DNA from: Sepiola atlantica
Taxonomy: Eukaryota > Mollusca > Cephalopoda > Sepiida > Sepiolidae
Assembly (NCBI GenBank): GCA_963556195.1
Contig: CAUVYP010000262.1
Location: 434,001-498,000 of the forward strand
Direction of reading: 5' to 3'
Length of the DNA stretch: 64,000 nt
Positions within the stretch are counted from its first letter, which is position 1. Every line of letters begins with the position of its first letter. The notes beneath the pieces were generated by a model. It saw nothing but the letters and a program-made list of their open reading frames with translations. It was not told the DNA's origin and ran no database searches. The translations under genes and the position numbers were made by a program. This document shows, in pieces, positions 12,169 to 22,072 of the stretch.

Positions 12169-12851
12169 TTTCCCGGACAATTCCGTGCTATGTGGCCTGG
12201 CTTATTGCATTGGTAACACCGTATTACTTTTCGTGCTCCATAATTTTGGGTGCGCCTTGTGCCGCCTCTGCAGTCTCTGGAGAAGTGGTTGGGGCCACCA
12301 CATGTATAGCATCGTAGGCCCTCTGCTGGCGAGTCCAAGGTGTCAACCGCTGCAGAGACCAGTTCTCGATCGTCCTTCAAGATGTTTCGTGCTCTCGCCA
12401 ACAACTCCACCAATTCAATCTCTGTGAGTCTCAATGATGCTCGCAGCAGTCGGCTTGCATCGTCCGGAAGTCCAGACAAAAAGGCGCATGCCAATATGCG
12501 GTCACTCGCACCGCCGAAGGGAGCAGCAAGCTTTTTTAAGTCGGCCATGTAGACGTCCACTGTCTCCCCCGGCCCAAGCCGGCGTTCGGAAAATTGCCTC
12601 CAGGCAACAAAAGGATCTGCACCAAATGCCCCGTGCAGCGCCTGTGCAATCTGCTCCATGGTCGCATCATTACTGAGCTGCTGGTACACGGCGTAAGCCC
12701 CCTTAGTGAGTCTCAATGGGATGACCATAGCTGGGTCTTTAATTTTACACAACCGGCAAACACGCTCGGCCTTCTCCAGCCATTCGACCACCGATGGACC
12801 AGCAGGAGAGCCGTCGAATTCCGGAATCAATCTGATGTCGAATTTTTCCAT
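12117..12851 (-). CDS. gag: Gag: capsid-like domain plus two CCHC zinc knuckles
   Basis: A 244-residue ORF with an ATG at 12851-12849, only 19 bp from the 5' LTR, and a TGA at 12119-12117. Residues about 5-165 look like a retrotransposon Gag capsid domain: an N-terminal EFDG, WLEKAERVCRL, then FVAWRQFSERRLGPGETVDVY (FVAWRQF at residue 81) and LSGLPDDASRLLRA, the usual helix pattern of the family. Two nucleocapsid knuckles follow, CX2CX4HX4C at C181-C184-H189-C194 and C212-C215-H220-C225, which bind element RNA. The tail is short and basic. Gag should assemble the particle and package RNA in the cytoplasm. The ORF has no stop or frameshift. It overlaps protease by 64 nt in the -1 frame. The open, intact state is consistent with recent activity; RT must come from elsewhere. 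Confidence 0.92.
   Translation of the reverse strand: MEKFDIRLIPEFDGSPAGPSVVEWLEKAERVCRLCKIKDPAMVIPLRLTKGAYAVYQQLSNDATMEQIAQALHGAFGADPFVAWRQFSERRLGPGETVDVYMADLKKLAAPFGGASDRILACAFLSGLPDDASRLLRASLRLTEIELVELLARARNILKDDRELVSAAVDTLDSPAEGLRCYTCGGPNHFSRDCRGGTRRTQNYGARKVIRCYQCNKPGHIARNCPGNGQGEDAAALAPSPKRH
12122..12174 (-). promoter_or_regulatory. Programmed -1 frameshift signal (gag to pro)
   Basis: In the gag frame the minus strand reads G GGA AAC at 12174-12168, an exact X XXY YYZ heptamer and the same heptamer used at the gag-pro junction of Mason-Pfizer-type betaretroviruses. A 6-nt spacer (GGGCAA) follows. Then comes a 7-bp G/C-rich stem, GGGGAGG (12161-12155) with CCTCCCC (12136-12130). Loop bases GCCGC (12152-12148) could also pair with GCGGC (12126-12122), making a possible pseudoknot, although the 3-nt connecting loop would be short for a 7-bp stem. 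Slipping back one base moves the ribosome exactly into the protease frame. Everything lies inside the 64-nt overlap before the gag stop. Confidence 0.85.
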
Positions 12852-12870
12852 AACAACGCCGAAAATAGCT
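12852..12870 (-). promoter_or_regulatory. Leader between 5' LTR and gag; primer-binding site atypical or absent
   Basis: Only 19 bases separate the LTR end from the gag ATG on the minus strand: AGCTATTTTCGGCGTTGTT. A primer-binding site normally begins with TGG, complementary to a tRNA CCA end, within a few bases of the LTR. None begins here. The closest candidates are CGGCGTTGTT at 12861-12852, one base away from a TGGCG start, or a TGG overlapping the gag ATG. I cannot match either to a particular tRNA. Confidence 0.4.
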
Positions 12871-13099
12871 TGTAGCAGAAAAAAATTAATCTTCCACCTC
12901 TTCTTTCTCTACTTCGTTATCTTCTTGTTTCTCTTCTTCTTCCTCTCTCCTCTTCTTCTTCTTTCTCTTCTTCTTTCTCTTCTTCTTCTTTCTCTTCTTC
13001 TTCTTTCTCTTCTTCTTCTTTCTCTTCTTCTTCTTCTTTCCACGTCGTCTCTCGTAGACTACGCTCTCAGCCTTCTGCCGTCTTGCCTCCAGCGACCCG

Positions 13100-13107
13100 T
13101 TTTTATA
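13100..13107 (-). promoter_or_regulatory. TATA box of the 5' LTR
   Basis: TATAAAAA on the minus strand (13107 to 13100), followed by CGGGTCGCTGG and a region of mixed composition where initiation would be expected about 25-30 bp downstream, near 13076. It is the best TATA match in the LTR and is placed after about 165 bp of U3-like sequence, which is reasonable for a 403-bp LTR. The same box occurs at 11369-11376 in the 3' LTR. The start site itself is inferred. Confidence 0.7.
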
Positions 13108-13150
13108 TCAAACTGGACTCTCGTCTCCGCGAGAGAACACGAGATTTCAC

Positions 13151-13250
13151 GGGATTACCTGGCGATATTAAGCCTAGGACGCCATCTTGCCGCTCTTTGG
13201 GCGATCCAGCCCTGCAGAGCGCGCATCGAGACCGTTTGCCAGGTAATCCC
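13151..13250 (-). promoter_or_regulatory. U3 inverted repeat of 13 bp enclosing a YY1-type site
   Basis: GGGATTACCTGGC at 13151-13163 is the exact reverse complement of GCCAGGTAATCCC at 13238-13250, with 74 bp between them. Inside the loop, CGCCATCTT at 13180-13188 fits the YY1/Pleiohomeotic consensus CGCCATNTT. The module lies upstream of the TATA box. It is duplicated in the 3' LTR at 11420-11519. A regulatory role is an inference from position and symmetry. Confidence 0.6.
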
Positions 13251-13273
13251 ATGTTTTCACAATTTATAACACA

Positions 13274-13278
13274 CAGCT
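13274..13278. other. Target site duplication, right copy (CAGCT)
   Basis: CAGCT directly follows the LTR terminal CA and repeats the five satellite bases at 11135-11139. Paralogous monomers in the array carry this pentamer once. The spacing of matched monomers on the two sides (for example 8220 and 14079, 5859 bp apart) equals 2139 bp of insertion plus duplication and exactly 20 monomers. Confidence 0.95.
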
Positions 13279-16200
13279 CTTGCACTGCCGGATATATGTA
13301 CATACAAACTGAATACGCAAAACTGCAACAAAATTTAGCGCGTTTTAAAGTTGATATCGCTTTTGTTTATAACTTCCACATTTATTCGAATTGTGCAACG
13401 AAACTTTGCAGACAGTCGCGGATAGGCCTTTTCTACTGAAGTACCAAGTTTCAGAAGTGCAGCTCTTGTACTGCCGGAGATATGTCGATACAAACTTAAT
13501 ACGCAAAACATCAACAAAATTTAGCGCGTTTTAAAGTTGATATCGCTTTTGTTTATAACTTCCACATTTATTCGAATTGTGCAACGAAACTTTGCAGACA
13601 ACCGCGGAGACACATTTTCTACTGAAGTACCAAGTTTCAGAAGTGCAGCTCTTGTACTGCCGGAGATATGTCGATACAAACTGAATACGCAAAACATCAA
13701 CAAAATTTAGCGCGTTTTAAAGTTGATATCGCTTTTGTTTATAACTTCCACATTTGTTCGAATTGTGCAACGAAACTTTGCAGACAGTCGCGGATAGGCC
13801 TTTTCTAGTGAAGTACCAAGTTTCAGAAGTGCAGCTCAAGTACTGCCGGAGATATGTCGATACAAACTGAATACGCAAAACATCAAAAAAATTTAGCGCG
13901 TTTTAAAGTTGATATCGCTTTTGTTTATAACTTCCACATTTATTCGAATTGTGCAACGAAACTTTGCAGACAGTCGCGGATAGGCCGTTTCTAGTGAAGT
14001 ACCAAGTTTCAGAAGTGCAGCTCTAGTACTGCCGGAGATATGTCGATACAAACTGAATACGCAAAACATCAACAAAATTTAGCGCGTTTTAAAGTTGATA
14101 GCGCTTTTGTTTATAACTTCCACATTTATTCGAATTGTGCAACGAAACTTTGCAGACAGTCGCGGATAGGCCTTTACTAGTGAAGTACCAAGTTTCAGAA
14201 GTGCCGCTCTAGTACTGCCGGAGATATGCCGATAGAAACTGAATACGTAAAACATCAACAAAATTTAGCGCGTTTTAAAGTTGATATCGCTTTTGTTTAT
14301 AACTTCCACATTTATTCGAATTGTGCAAGGAAACTTTGCAGACAGTCGCGGAGACACATTTTCTACTGAAGTACCAAGTTTCAGAAGTGCAGCTCTTGTA
14401 CTGCCGGAGATATGTCGATACAAACTTAATACGCAAAACATCAACAAAATTTAGCGCGTTTTAAAGTTGATATCGCTTATGATTATAACTTCCACATTTA
14501 TTCGAATTGTGCAACGAAACTTTGCAGACAGTCGCGGAGACACATTTTCTACTGAAGTACCAAGTTTCAGAAGTGCAGCTCTTGTATTGCCGGAGATATG
14601 TCGATACAAACTTAATACGCAAAACATAAACAAAATTTAGCGCGTTTTAAAGTTGATATCGCTTTTGTTTATAACTTCCACATTTATTCGATTTGTGCAA
14701 CGAAACTTTGCAGACAGTGGCGGATAGGCCTTTTCTAGTGAAGTACCAAGTTTCAGAAGTGCAGCTCTAGTACTGCCGGAGATATGCCGATACAAACTGA
14801 ATACGCACAACATCAACAAAATTTAGCGCGTTTTAAAGTTGATATCGCTTTTGATTATAACTTCCACATTTATTCGAATTGTGCAACGAAACTTTGCAGA
14901 CAGTCGCGGATAGGCCTTTTCTACTGAAGTACCAAGTTTCAGAAGTGCCGCTCAAGTACTGCCGGAGATATGTCGATACAAACTGAATACGCAAAACATC
15001 AACAAAATTTAGCGCGTTTTAAAGTTGATATCGCTTTTGTTTATAACTTTCTACATTTATTCGAATTGGGCAACGAAACTTTGCAGACAACCGCGGAGAC
15101 ACATTTTCTACTGAAGTACCAAGTTTCAGAAGTGCAGCTCTTGTACTGCCGGAGATATGTCGATACAAACTGAATACGCAAAACATCAACAACATTTAGC
15201 GCGTTTTAAAGTTGATATCGCTTTTGATTATAACTTCCACATTTATTCGAATTGTGCAACGAAACTTTGCAGACAGTCGCGGGTAGGCCTTTTCTAGTAA
15301 AGGACCAAGTTTAAGAAGTGCAGCTCTTTTACTGCCGGAGATATGTCGATACAAACTGAATACGCAAAACATCAAAAAAATTTAGCGCGTTTTAAAGTTG
15401 ATATCGCTTTTGTTTATAACTTCCACATTCATTCGAATTGAACAACGAAACTTTGCAGACAGTCGCGGATAAGCCTTTTCTAGTGAAGTACCAAGTTTCA
15501 GAAGTGCCGCTCTAGTACTGCCGGAGATATGTCGATACAAACTGAATACGCAAAACATCAACAAAATTTAACGCGTTTTAAAGTTGATATCGCTTTTGTT
15601 TATAACTTCCACATTTATTCGAATTGTGCAACGAAACTTTGCAGACAGTCGCGGAGACAAATTTTCTACTGAAGTACCAAGTTTCAGAAGTGCAGCTCCT
15701 GTACTGCCGGAGATATGTCGATACAAACTTAATACGCAAAACATCAACAAAATTTAGCGCGTTTTAAAGTTGATATCGCTTTTGTTTATAACTTCCACAT
15801 TTATTCGAATTGTGCAACGAAACTTTGAAGACAGTCGCGGATAGGCCTTTTCTACTGAAGTACTAAGTTTCAGAAGTGCAGCTCTAGTACTGCCGAAGCT
15901 ATGTCGATACAAACTGAATACGCAAAACATCAACAAAATTCATCGCGTTTTAAAGTTTATATCGCTTTTGTTTATAACTTCCACAATTATTCGAATTGGG
16001 CAACGAAACTTTGCAGACAACCGCGGAGACACATTTTCTACTGAAGTACCAAGTTTCAGAAGTGCAGCTCTAGTACTGCCGAAGATATGTCGATACAAAC
16101 TGAATACGCAAAACATCCACCAAATTTAGCGCGTTTTAAAGTTGATATCGCTTTTGTTTATAACTTACACATTTATTCGAATTGTGCAACGAAACTTTGC

Positions 16201-16311
16201 AGACAGTCGCGGATAGGCCTTTTCTACTGAAGTACCAAGTTTAAGAAGTGCAGCTCTTGCACTGCCGGATATATGTAAATACAAACTTAATACGCAAAAC
16301 TGCAACAAAAT

Positions 16312-19300
16312 TTAGCGCGTTTTAAAGTTGATATCGCTTTTGTTTATAACTTCCACATTTATTCGAATTGTGCAACGAAACTTTGCAGACAACCGCGGAG
16401 ACACATTGACTACTGAAGTATCAAGTTTCAGAAGTGCAGCTCTTGTACTGCCGGAGATATGTCGATACAAACTTAATACGCAAAACATCAACAAAATTTA
16501 GTGCGTTTTAAAGTTGATATCGCTTTTGTTTATAACTTCCACATTTGTTCGAATTGTGCAACGAAACTTTGCAGACAGTCGCGGATAGGCCTTTTCTAGT
16601 GAAGTATCAAGTTTCAGAAGTGCAGCTAAGTACTGCCGGAGATATGTCGATACAAACTGAATACGCAAAACATCAAAAAAATTTAGCGCGTTTTAAAGTT
16701 GATATCGCTTTTGTTTATAACTTCCACATTTATTCGGATTGTGCAACGAAACTTTGCAGACAGTCGCGGATAGGCCTTTTCTAGTGAAGTACCAAGTTTC
16801 AGAAGTGCCGCTCTTGTACTGCCGGAGATATTCCGATACAAACTGAATACGTAAAACATCAACAAAATTTAGCGCGTTTTAAAGTTGATAGCGCTTTTGT
16901 TTATAACTTCCACATTTATTCGAATTGTGCAACGAAACTTTGCAGACAGTCGCGGATAGGCCTTTTCTAGTAAAGTACCAAGTTTTAGAAGTGCAGCTCT
17001 AGTACTGCCGGAGATATGTCGATACAAACTGAATACGCAAAACATCAACAAAATTTAGCGCGTTTTAAAGTTGATATCGCTTTTGTTTATAACTTCCACA
17101 TTTATTCGAATTGTGCAACGAAACTTTGCAGACAGTCGCGGAGACACATTTCCTACTGAAGTACCAAGTTTCAGCAGTGCAGCTCTTGTACTGCCGGAGA
17201 TATGTCGATACAAACTGAATACGCAAAATACCAACAAAATTTAGCGCGTTTTAAAGTTGATATCGCTTTTGTTTATAACTTCCACATTTATTCGAATTGT
17301 GCAAGGAAACTTTGCAGACAGTCGCGGATAGGCCTTTTCTACTGAAGTACCAAGTTTCAGAAGTGCAGCGGTTGTACTGCCGGAGATATGTCAGTACAAA
17401 CTTAATACGCAAAACATCAACACAATTTAGCGCGTTTTAAAGTTGATATCGCTTTTGTTTATAACTTCCACATTTATTCGAATTGTGCAACGAAACTTTG
17501 CAGACAACCGCGGAGACACATTTACTACTGAAGTACCAAGTTTCAGAAGTGCAGCTTTTGTACTGCCGGAGATAGGTCGATACAAACGGAATACGCAAAA
17601 CATCAACAAAATTTAGCGCGTTTTAAAGTTGATATCGCTTTTGTTATAACTTCCACATTTATTCGAATTGTGCAACGAAACTTTGCAGACAGTCGCGGAT
17701 AGGCCTTTTCCACTGAAGTACCAAGTTTCAGAAGGGCAGCTTTTGTACTGCCGGAGATATGTCGATACAAACTGAATACGCAAAACATCAACAAAATTTA
17801 GCGCGTTTTAAAGTTGATATCGCTTTTGTTTATAACTTCCACATTTATTCGAATTGTGCGAGGAAACTTTGCAGACAGTCGCGGAGACACATTTTCTACT
17901 GAAGTATTAAGTTTCAGAAGTGCAGCTCTAGTACTGCCGGAGATATGTCGATACAAACTGAATACGCATAACATCAACAACATTTAGCGCGTTTTAAAGT
18001 TGATATCGCTTTTGTTTATAACTTCCACATTTATTCGAATTGTGCAACGAAACTTTGCAGACAGTCGCGGATAGGCCTTTACTACTGAAGTACCAAGTTT
18101 CAGAAGTGCAGCTTTTGTACTGCGGGAGATATGTCGATACAAACTGAATACGCAAAACATCAACAAAATTTAGCGCGTTTTCAAGTTGATATCGCTTTTG
18201 ATTATAACTTCCACATTTATTCGAATTGTGCAACGAAACTTTGCAGACAGTTGCGGATAGGCCTTTTCTACTGAAGTACCACGTCTCAGAAGTGCAGCTC
18301 TTGTACTGCCTGAGATATGTCGATACAAACTTAATACGCAAAATATCAACAAAATTTAGCGCGTTTTAAAGTTGATATCGCTTTTGTTTATAACTTCCAC
18401 ATTTATTCGAATTGTGCAACGAAACTTTGCAGACAGTCGCGGATAGGCCTTTTCTACTAAAGTACCAAGTTTCAGAAGTACAGCCCTTGCACTGCCAAAG
18501 ATATGTCGATACAAACTGAATACGCAAAACTTCAACAAAATTTAGCGCGTTTTAAAGTTGATATCGCTTTTGTTTATAACTTCCACATTTATTCGAATTG
18601 TGCAACGAAACTTTGAAGACAGTCGCGGATAGGCCTTTTCTACTGAAGTACCAAGTTTCAGAAGTGCAGCTCTAGTACTGCCGAAGCTATGTCGATACAA
18701 ACTGAATACGCAAAACATCAACAAAATTTATCGCCTTTTAAAGTTGATATCGTATTTGTTTATAACTTCCACAATTATTCGAATTGGGCAACGAAACTTT
18801 GCAGACAACCGCGGAGACACATTTTCTACTGAAGTACCAAGTTTCAGAAGGGCAGCTCGTGTACTGCCGAAGATATGTCGATACAAACTGAATACGCAAA
18901 AGATCAAAAAAATTTAGCGCGTTTCGAAGTTGATATCGCTTTTGTTTATAACTTACACATTTATTCGAATTGTGCAACGAAACTTTGCAGACAGTCGCGG
19001 ATAGGCCTTTTCTACTGAAGTACCAAGTTTAAGAAGTGCAGCTCTTGCACTGCCGGATATATGTACATACAAACTGAATACGCAAAACTGCAACAAAATT
19101 TAGCGCGTTTTAAAGTTGATATCGCTTTTGTTTATAACTTCCACATTTATTCGAATTGTGCAACGAAACTTTGCAGACAACCGCGGAGACACATTGACTA
19201 CTGAACTATCAAGTTTCAGAAGTGCAGCTCTTGTACTGCCGGAGATATGTCGATACAAACTTAATACGCAAAACATCAACAAAATTTAGTGCGTTTTAAA

Positions 19301-22072
19301 GTTGATATCGCTTTTGTTTATAACTTCCACATTTGTTCGAATTGTGCAACGAAACTTTGCAGACAGTCGCGGATAGGCCTTTTCTAGTGAAGTATCAAGT
19401 TTCAGAAGTGCAGCTAAGTACTGCCGGAGATATGTCGATACAAACTGAATACGCAAAACATCAAAAAAATTTAGCGCGTTTTAAAGTTGATATCGCTTTT
19501 GTTTATAACTTCCACATTTATTCGAATTGTGCAACGAAACTTTGCAGACAGTCGCGGATAGGCCTTTTCTAGTGAAGTACCAAGTTTCAGAAGTGCCGCT
19601 CTTGTACTGCCGGAGATATTCCGATACAAACTGAATACGTAAAACATCAACAAAATTTAGCGCGTTTTAAAGTTGATAGCGCTTTTGTTTATAACTTCCA
19701 CATTTATTCGAATTGTGCAACGAAACTTTGCAGACAGTCGCGGATAGGCCTTTTCTAGTGAAGTACCAAGTTTTAGAAGTGCAGCTCTAGTACTGCCGGA
19801 GATATGTCGATACAAACTGAATACGCAAAACATCAACAAAATTTAGCGCGTTTTAAAGTTGATATCGCTTTTGTTTATAACTTCCACATTTATTCGAATT
19901 GTGCAAGGAAACTTTGCAGACAGTCGCAGATAGGCCTTTTCTACTGAAGTACCAAGTTTCAGAAGTGCAGCGGTTGTACTGCCGAGGATATGTCAGTACA
20001 AACTTAATACGCAAAACATCAACACAATTTAGCGCGTTTTAAAGTTGATATCGCTTTTGTTTATAACTTCCACATTTATTCGAATTGTGCAACGAAACTT
20101 TGCAGACAACCGCGGAGACACATTTACTACTGAAGTACCAAGTTTCAGAAGTGCAGCTTTTGTACTGCCGGAGATATGTCGATACAAACTGAATACGCAA
20201 AACATCAACAAAATTTAGCGCGTTTTTAAGTTGATATCGCTTTTGTTATAACTTCCACATTTATTCGAATTGTGCAACGAAACTTTGCAGACAGTCGCGG
20301 ATAGGCCTTTTCCACTGAAGTACCAAGTTTCAGAAGGGCAGCTTTTGTACTGCCGGAGATATGTCGATACAAACTGAATACGCAAAACATCAACAAAATT
20401 TAGCGCGTTTTAAAGTTGACATCGCTTTTGTTTATAACTTCCACATTTATTCGAATTGTGCGAGGAAACTTTGCAGACAGTCGCGGAGACACATTTTCTA
20501 CTGAAGTACCAAGTTTCAGAAGTGCAGCTCTAGTACTGCCGGAGATATGTCGATACAAACTGAATACGCAAAACATCAACAACATTTAGCGCGTTTTAAA
20601 GTTGATATCGCTTTTGTTTATAACTTCCACATTTATTCGAATTGTGCAACGAAACTTTGCAGACAGTCGCGGATAGGCCTTTACTACTGAAGTACCAAGT
20701 TTCAGAAGTGCAGCTTTTGTACTGCGGGAGATATGTCGATACAAACTGAATACGCAAAACATCAAAAAAATTTAGCGCGTTTTAAAGTTGATATCGCTTT
20801 TGTTTATAACTTCCACATTTATTCGAATTGTGCAACGAAACTTTGCAGACAGTCGCGGATAGGCCTTTTCTAGTGAAGTACCAAGGTTCAGAAGTGCCGC
20901 TCTTGTACTGCCGGAGATATTCCGATACAAACTGAATACGTAAAACATCAACAAAATTTAGCGCGTTTTAAAGTTGATAGCGCTTTTGTTTATAACTTCC
21001 ACATTTATTCGAATTGTGCAACGAAACTTTGCAGACAGTCGCGGATAGGCCTTTTCTAGTGAAGTACCAAGTTTTGGAAGTGCAGCTCTAGTACTGCCGG
21101 AGATATGTCGATACAAACTGAATACGCAAAACATCAACAAAATTTAGCGCGTTTTAAAGTTGATATCGCTTTTGTTTATAACTTCCACATTTATTCGAAT
21201 TGTGCAAGGAAACTTTGCAGACAGTCGCAGATAGGCCTTTTCTACTGAAGTACCAAGTTTCAGAAGTGCAGCGGTTGTACTGCCGAGGATATGTCAGTAC
21301 AAACTTAATACGCAAAAAATCAACACAATTTAGCGCGTTTTAAAGTTGATATCGCTTTTGTTTATAACTTCCACATTTATTCGAATTGTGCAACGAAACT
21401 TTGCAGACAACCGCGGAGACACATTTACTACTGAAGTACCAAGTTTCAGAAGTGCAGCTTTTGTACTGCCGGAGATATGTCGATACAAACTGAATACGCA
21501 AAACATCAACAAAATTTAGCGCGTTTTTAAGTTGATATCGCTTTTGTTATAACTTCCACATTTATTCGAATTGTGCAACGAAACTTTGCAGACAGTCGCG
21601 GATAGGCCTTTTCCACTGAAGTACCAAGTTTCAGAAGGGCAGCTTTTGTACTGCCGGAGATATGTCGATACAAACTGAATACGCAAAACATCAACAAAAT
21701 TTAGCGCGTTTTAAAGTTGACATCGCTTTTGTTTATAACTTCCACATTTATTCGAATTGTGCGAGGAAACTTTGCAGACAGTCGCGGAGACACATTTTCT
21801 ACTGCAGTACCAAGTTTCAGAAGTGCAGCTCTAGTACTGCCGGAGATATGTCGATACAAACTGAATACGCAAAACATCAACAACATTTAGCGCGTTTTAA
21901 AGTTGATATCGCTTTTGTTTATAACTTCCACATTTATTCGAATTGTGCAACGAAACTTTGCAGACAGTCGCGGATAGGCCTTTACTACTGAAGTACCAAG
22001 TTTCAGAAGTGCAGCTTTTGTACTGCGGGAGATATGTCGATACAAACTGAATACGCAAAACATCAACAAAAT
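16312..22072. repeat. Nested higher-order repeats: 14-15 monomers and 7 monomers
   Basis: Monomers at 16312, 16683 and 16869 recur at 19100, 19471 and 19657 (spacing 2788 bp, 15 monomers). Those at 17427 and 17798 recur at 20029 and 20400 (2602 bp, 14 monomers), so one monomer near 17055 is missing in the second unit. A 7-monomer unit of 1301 bp then repeats in tandem: 19471, 20029 and 20400 match 20772, 21330 and 21701. Shared markers include GCAGCTAAGTACTGCC, GATATTCCGATAC, GAGGATATGTCAGTAC and the 1-bp deleted GTTATAAC monomer. Edges are approximate. Confidence 0.8.

Larger units (their letters stand above)
11140..13273 (-). mobile_element. Non-autonomous gag-pro LTR retrotransposon, probably Ty3/Gypsy-type
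   Basis: A 2134-bp insertion in the satellite, transcribed on the minus strand. In element order: 5' LTR (13273-12871), a 19-bp leader with no clear primer-binding site, gag (12851-12117), protease in the -1 frame (to 11704), a short pol-tail remnant, a polypurine tract (11551-11543), and the 3' LTR (11542-11140). The LTRs are each 403 bp, begin TG and end CA, and show no difference when read side by side. A CAGCT target duplication flanks the element. The internal region is only 1328 bp and has no reverse transcriptase, RNase H or integrase, so mobility would need a related full-length element in trans. Identical LTRs imply recent insertion, or less likely LTR homogenisation. Placement in Ty3/Gypsy rests on the two-knuckle Gag, the retropepsin, the 5-bp duplication and the polypurine tract. 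BEL/Pao is not strictly excluded because the RT is absent. Confidence 0.95.
12871..13273 (-). repeat. 5' LTR (right copy, 403 bp)
   Basis: This is the promoter-bearing LTR for the minus-strand element. It runs from TGTGTT at 13273 to GCTACA at 12871 and agrees with 11140-11542 base for base as far as I can read. U3 holds a short TTATAAAT near its start, a 13-bp inverted repeat (13238-13250 with 13151-13163), a YY1-type site, and a TATA box. Below the TATA box lies a GAA-rich leader. The next satellite base after the LTR begins the right copy of the target duplication. Confidence 0.96.

Noticed and set aside
12178..12180. TTG at 12180 as an independent start for protease
   Set aside because: It is not an ATG, lies inside gag, and the correctly phased slippery site just downstream gives a better explanation for protease expression.
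11352..12875. Other plus-strand ORFs across the element (135, 76, 104, 70, 80 and 93 codons)
   Set aside because: Antisense shadows of gag, protease and the LTR; gag and protease on the minus strand explain the sequence with recognisable motifs.
11140..13273. A retrovirus with an envelope gene
   Set aside because: No env-like frame, signal peptide or membrane segment exists on the coding strand; the internal region is fully used by gag, protease and a short tail.
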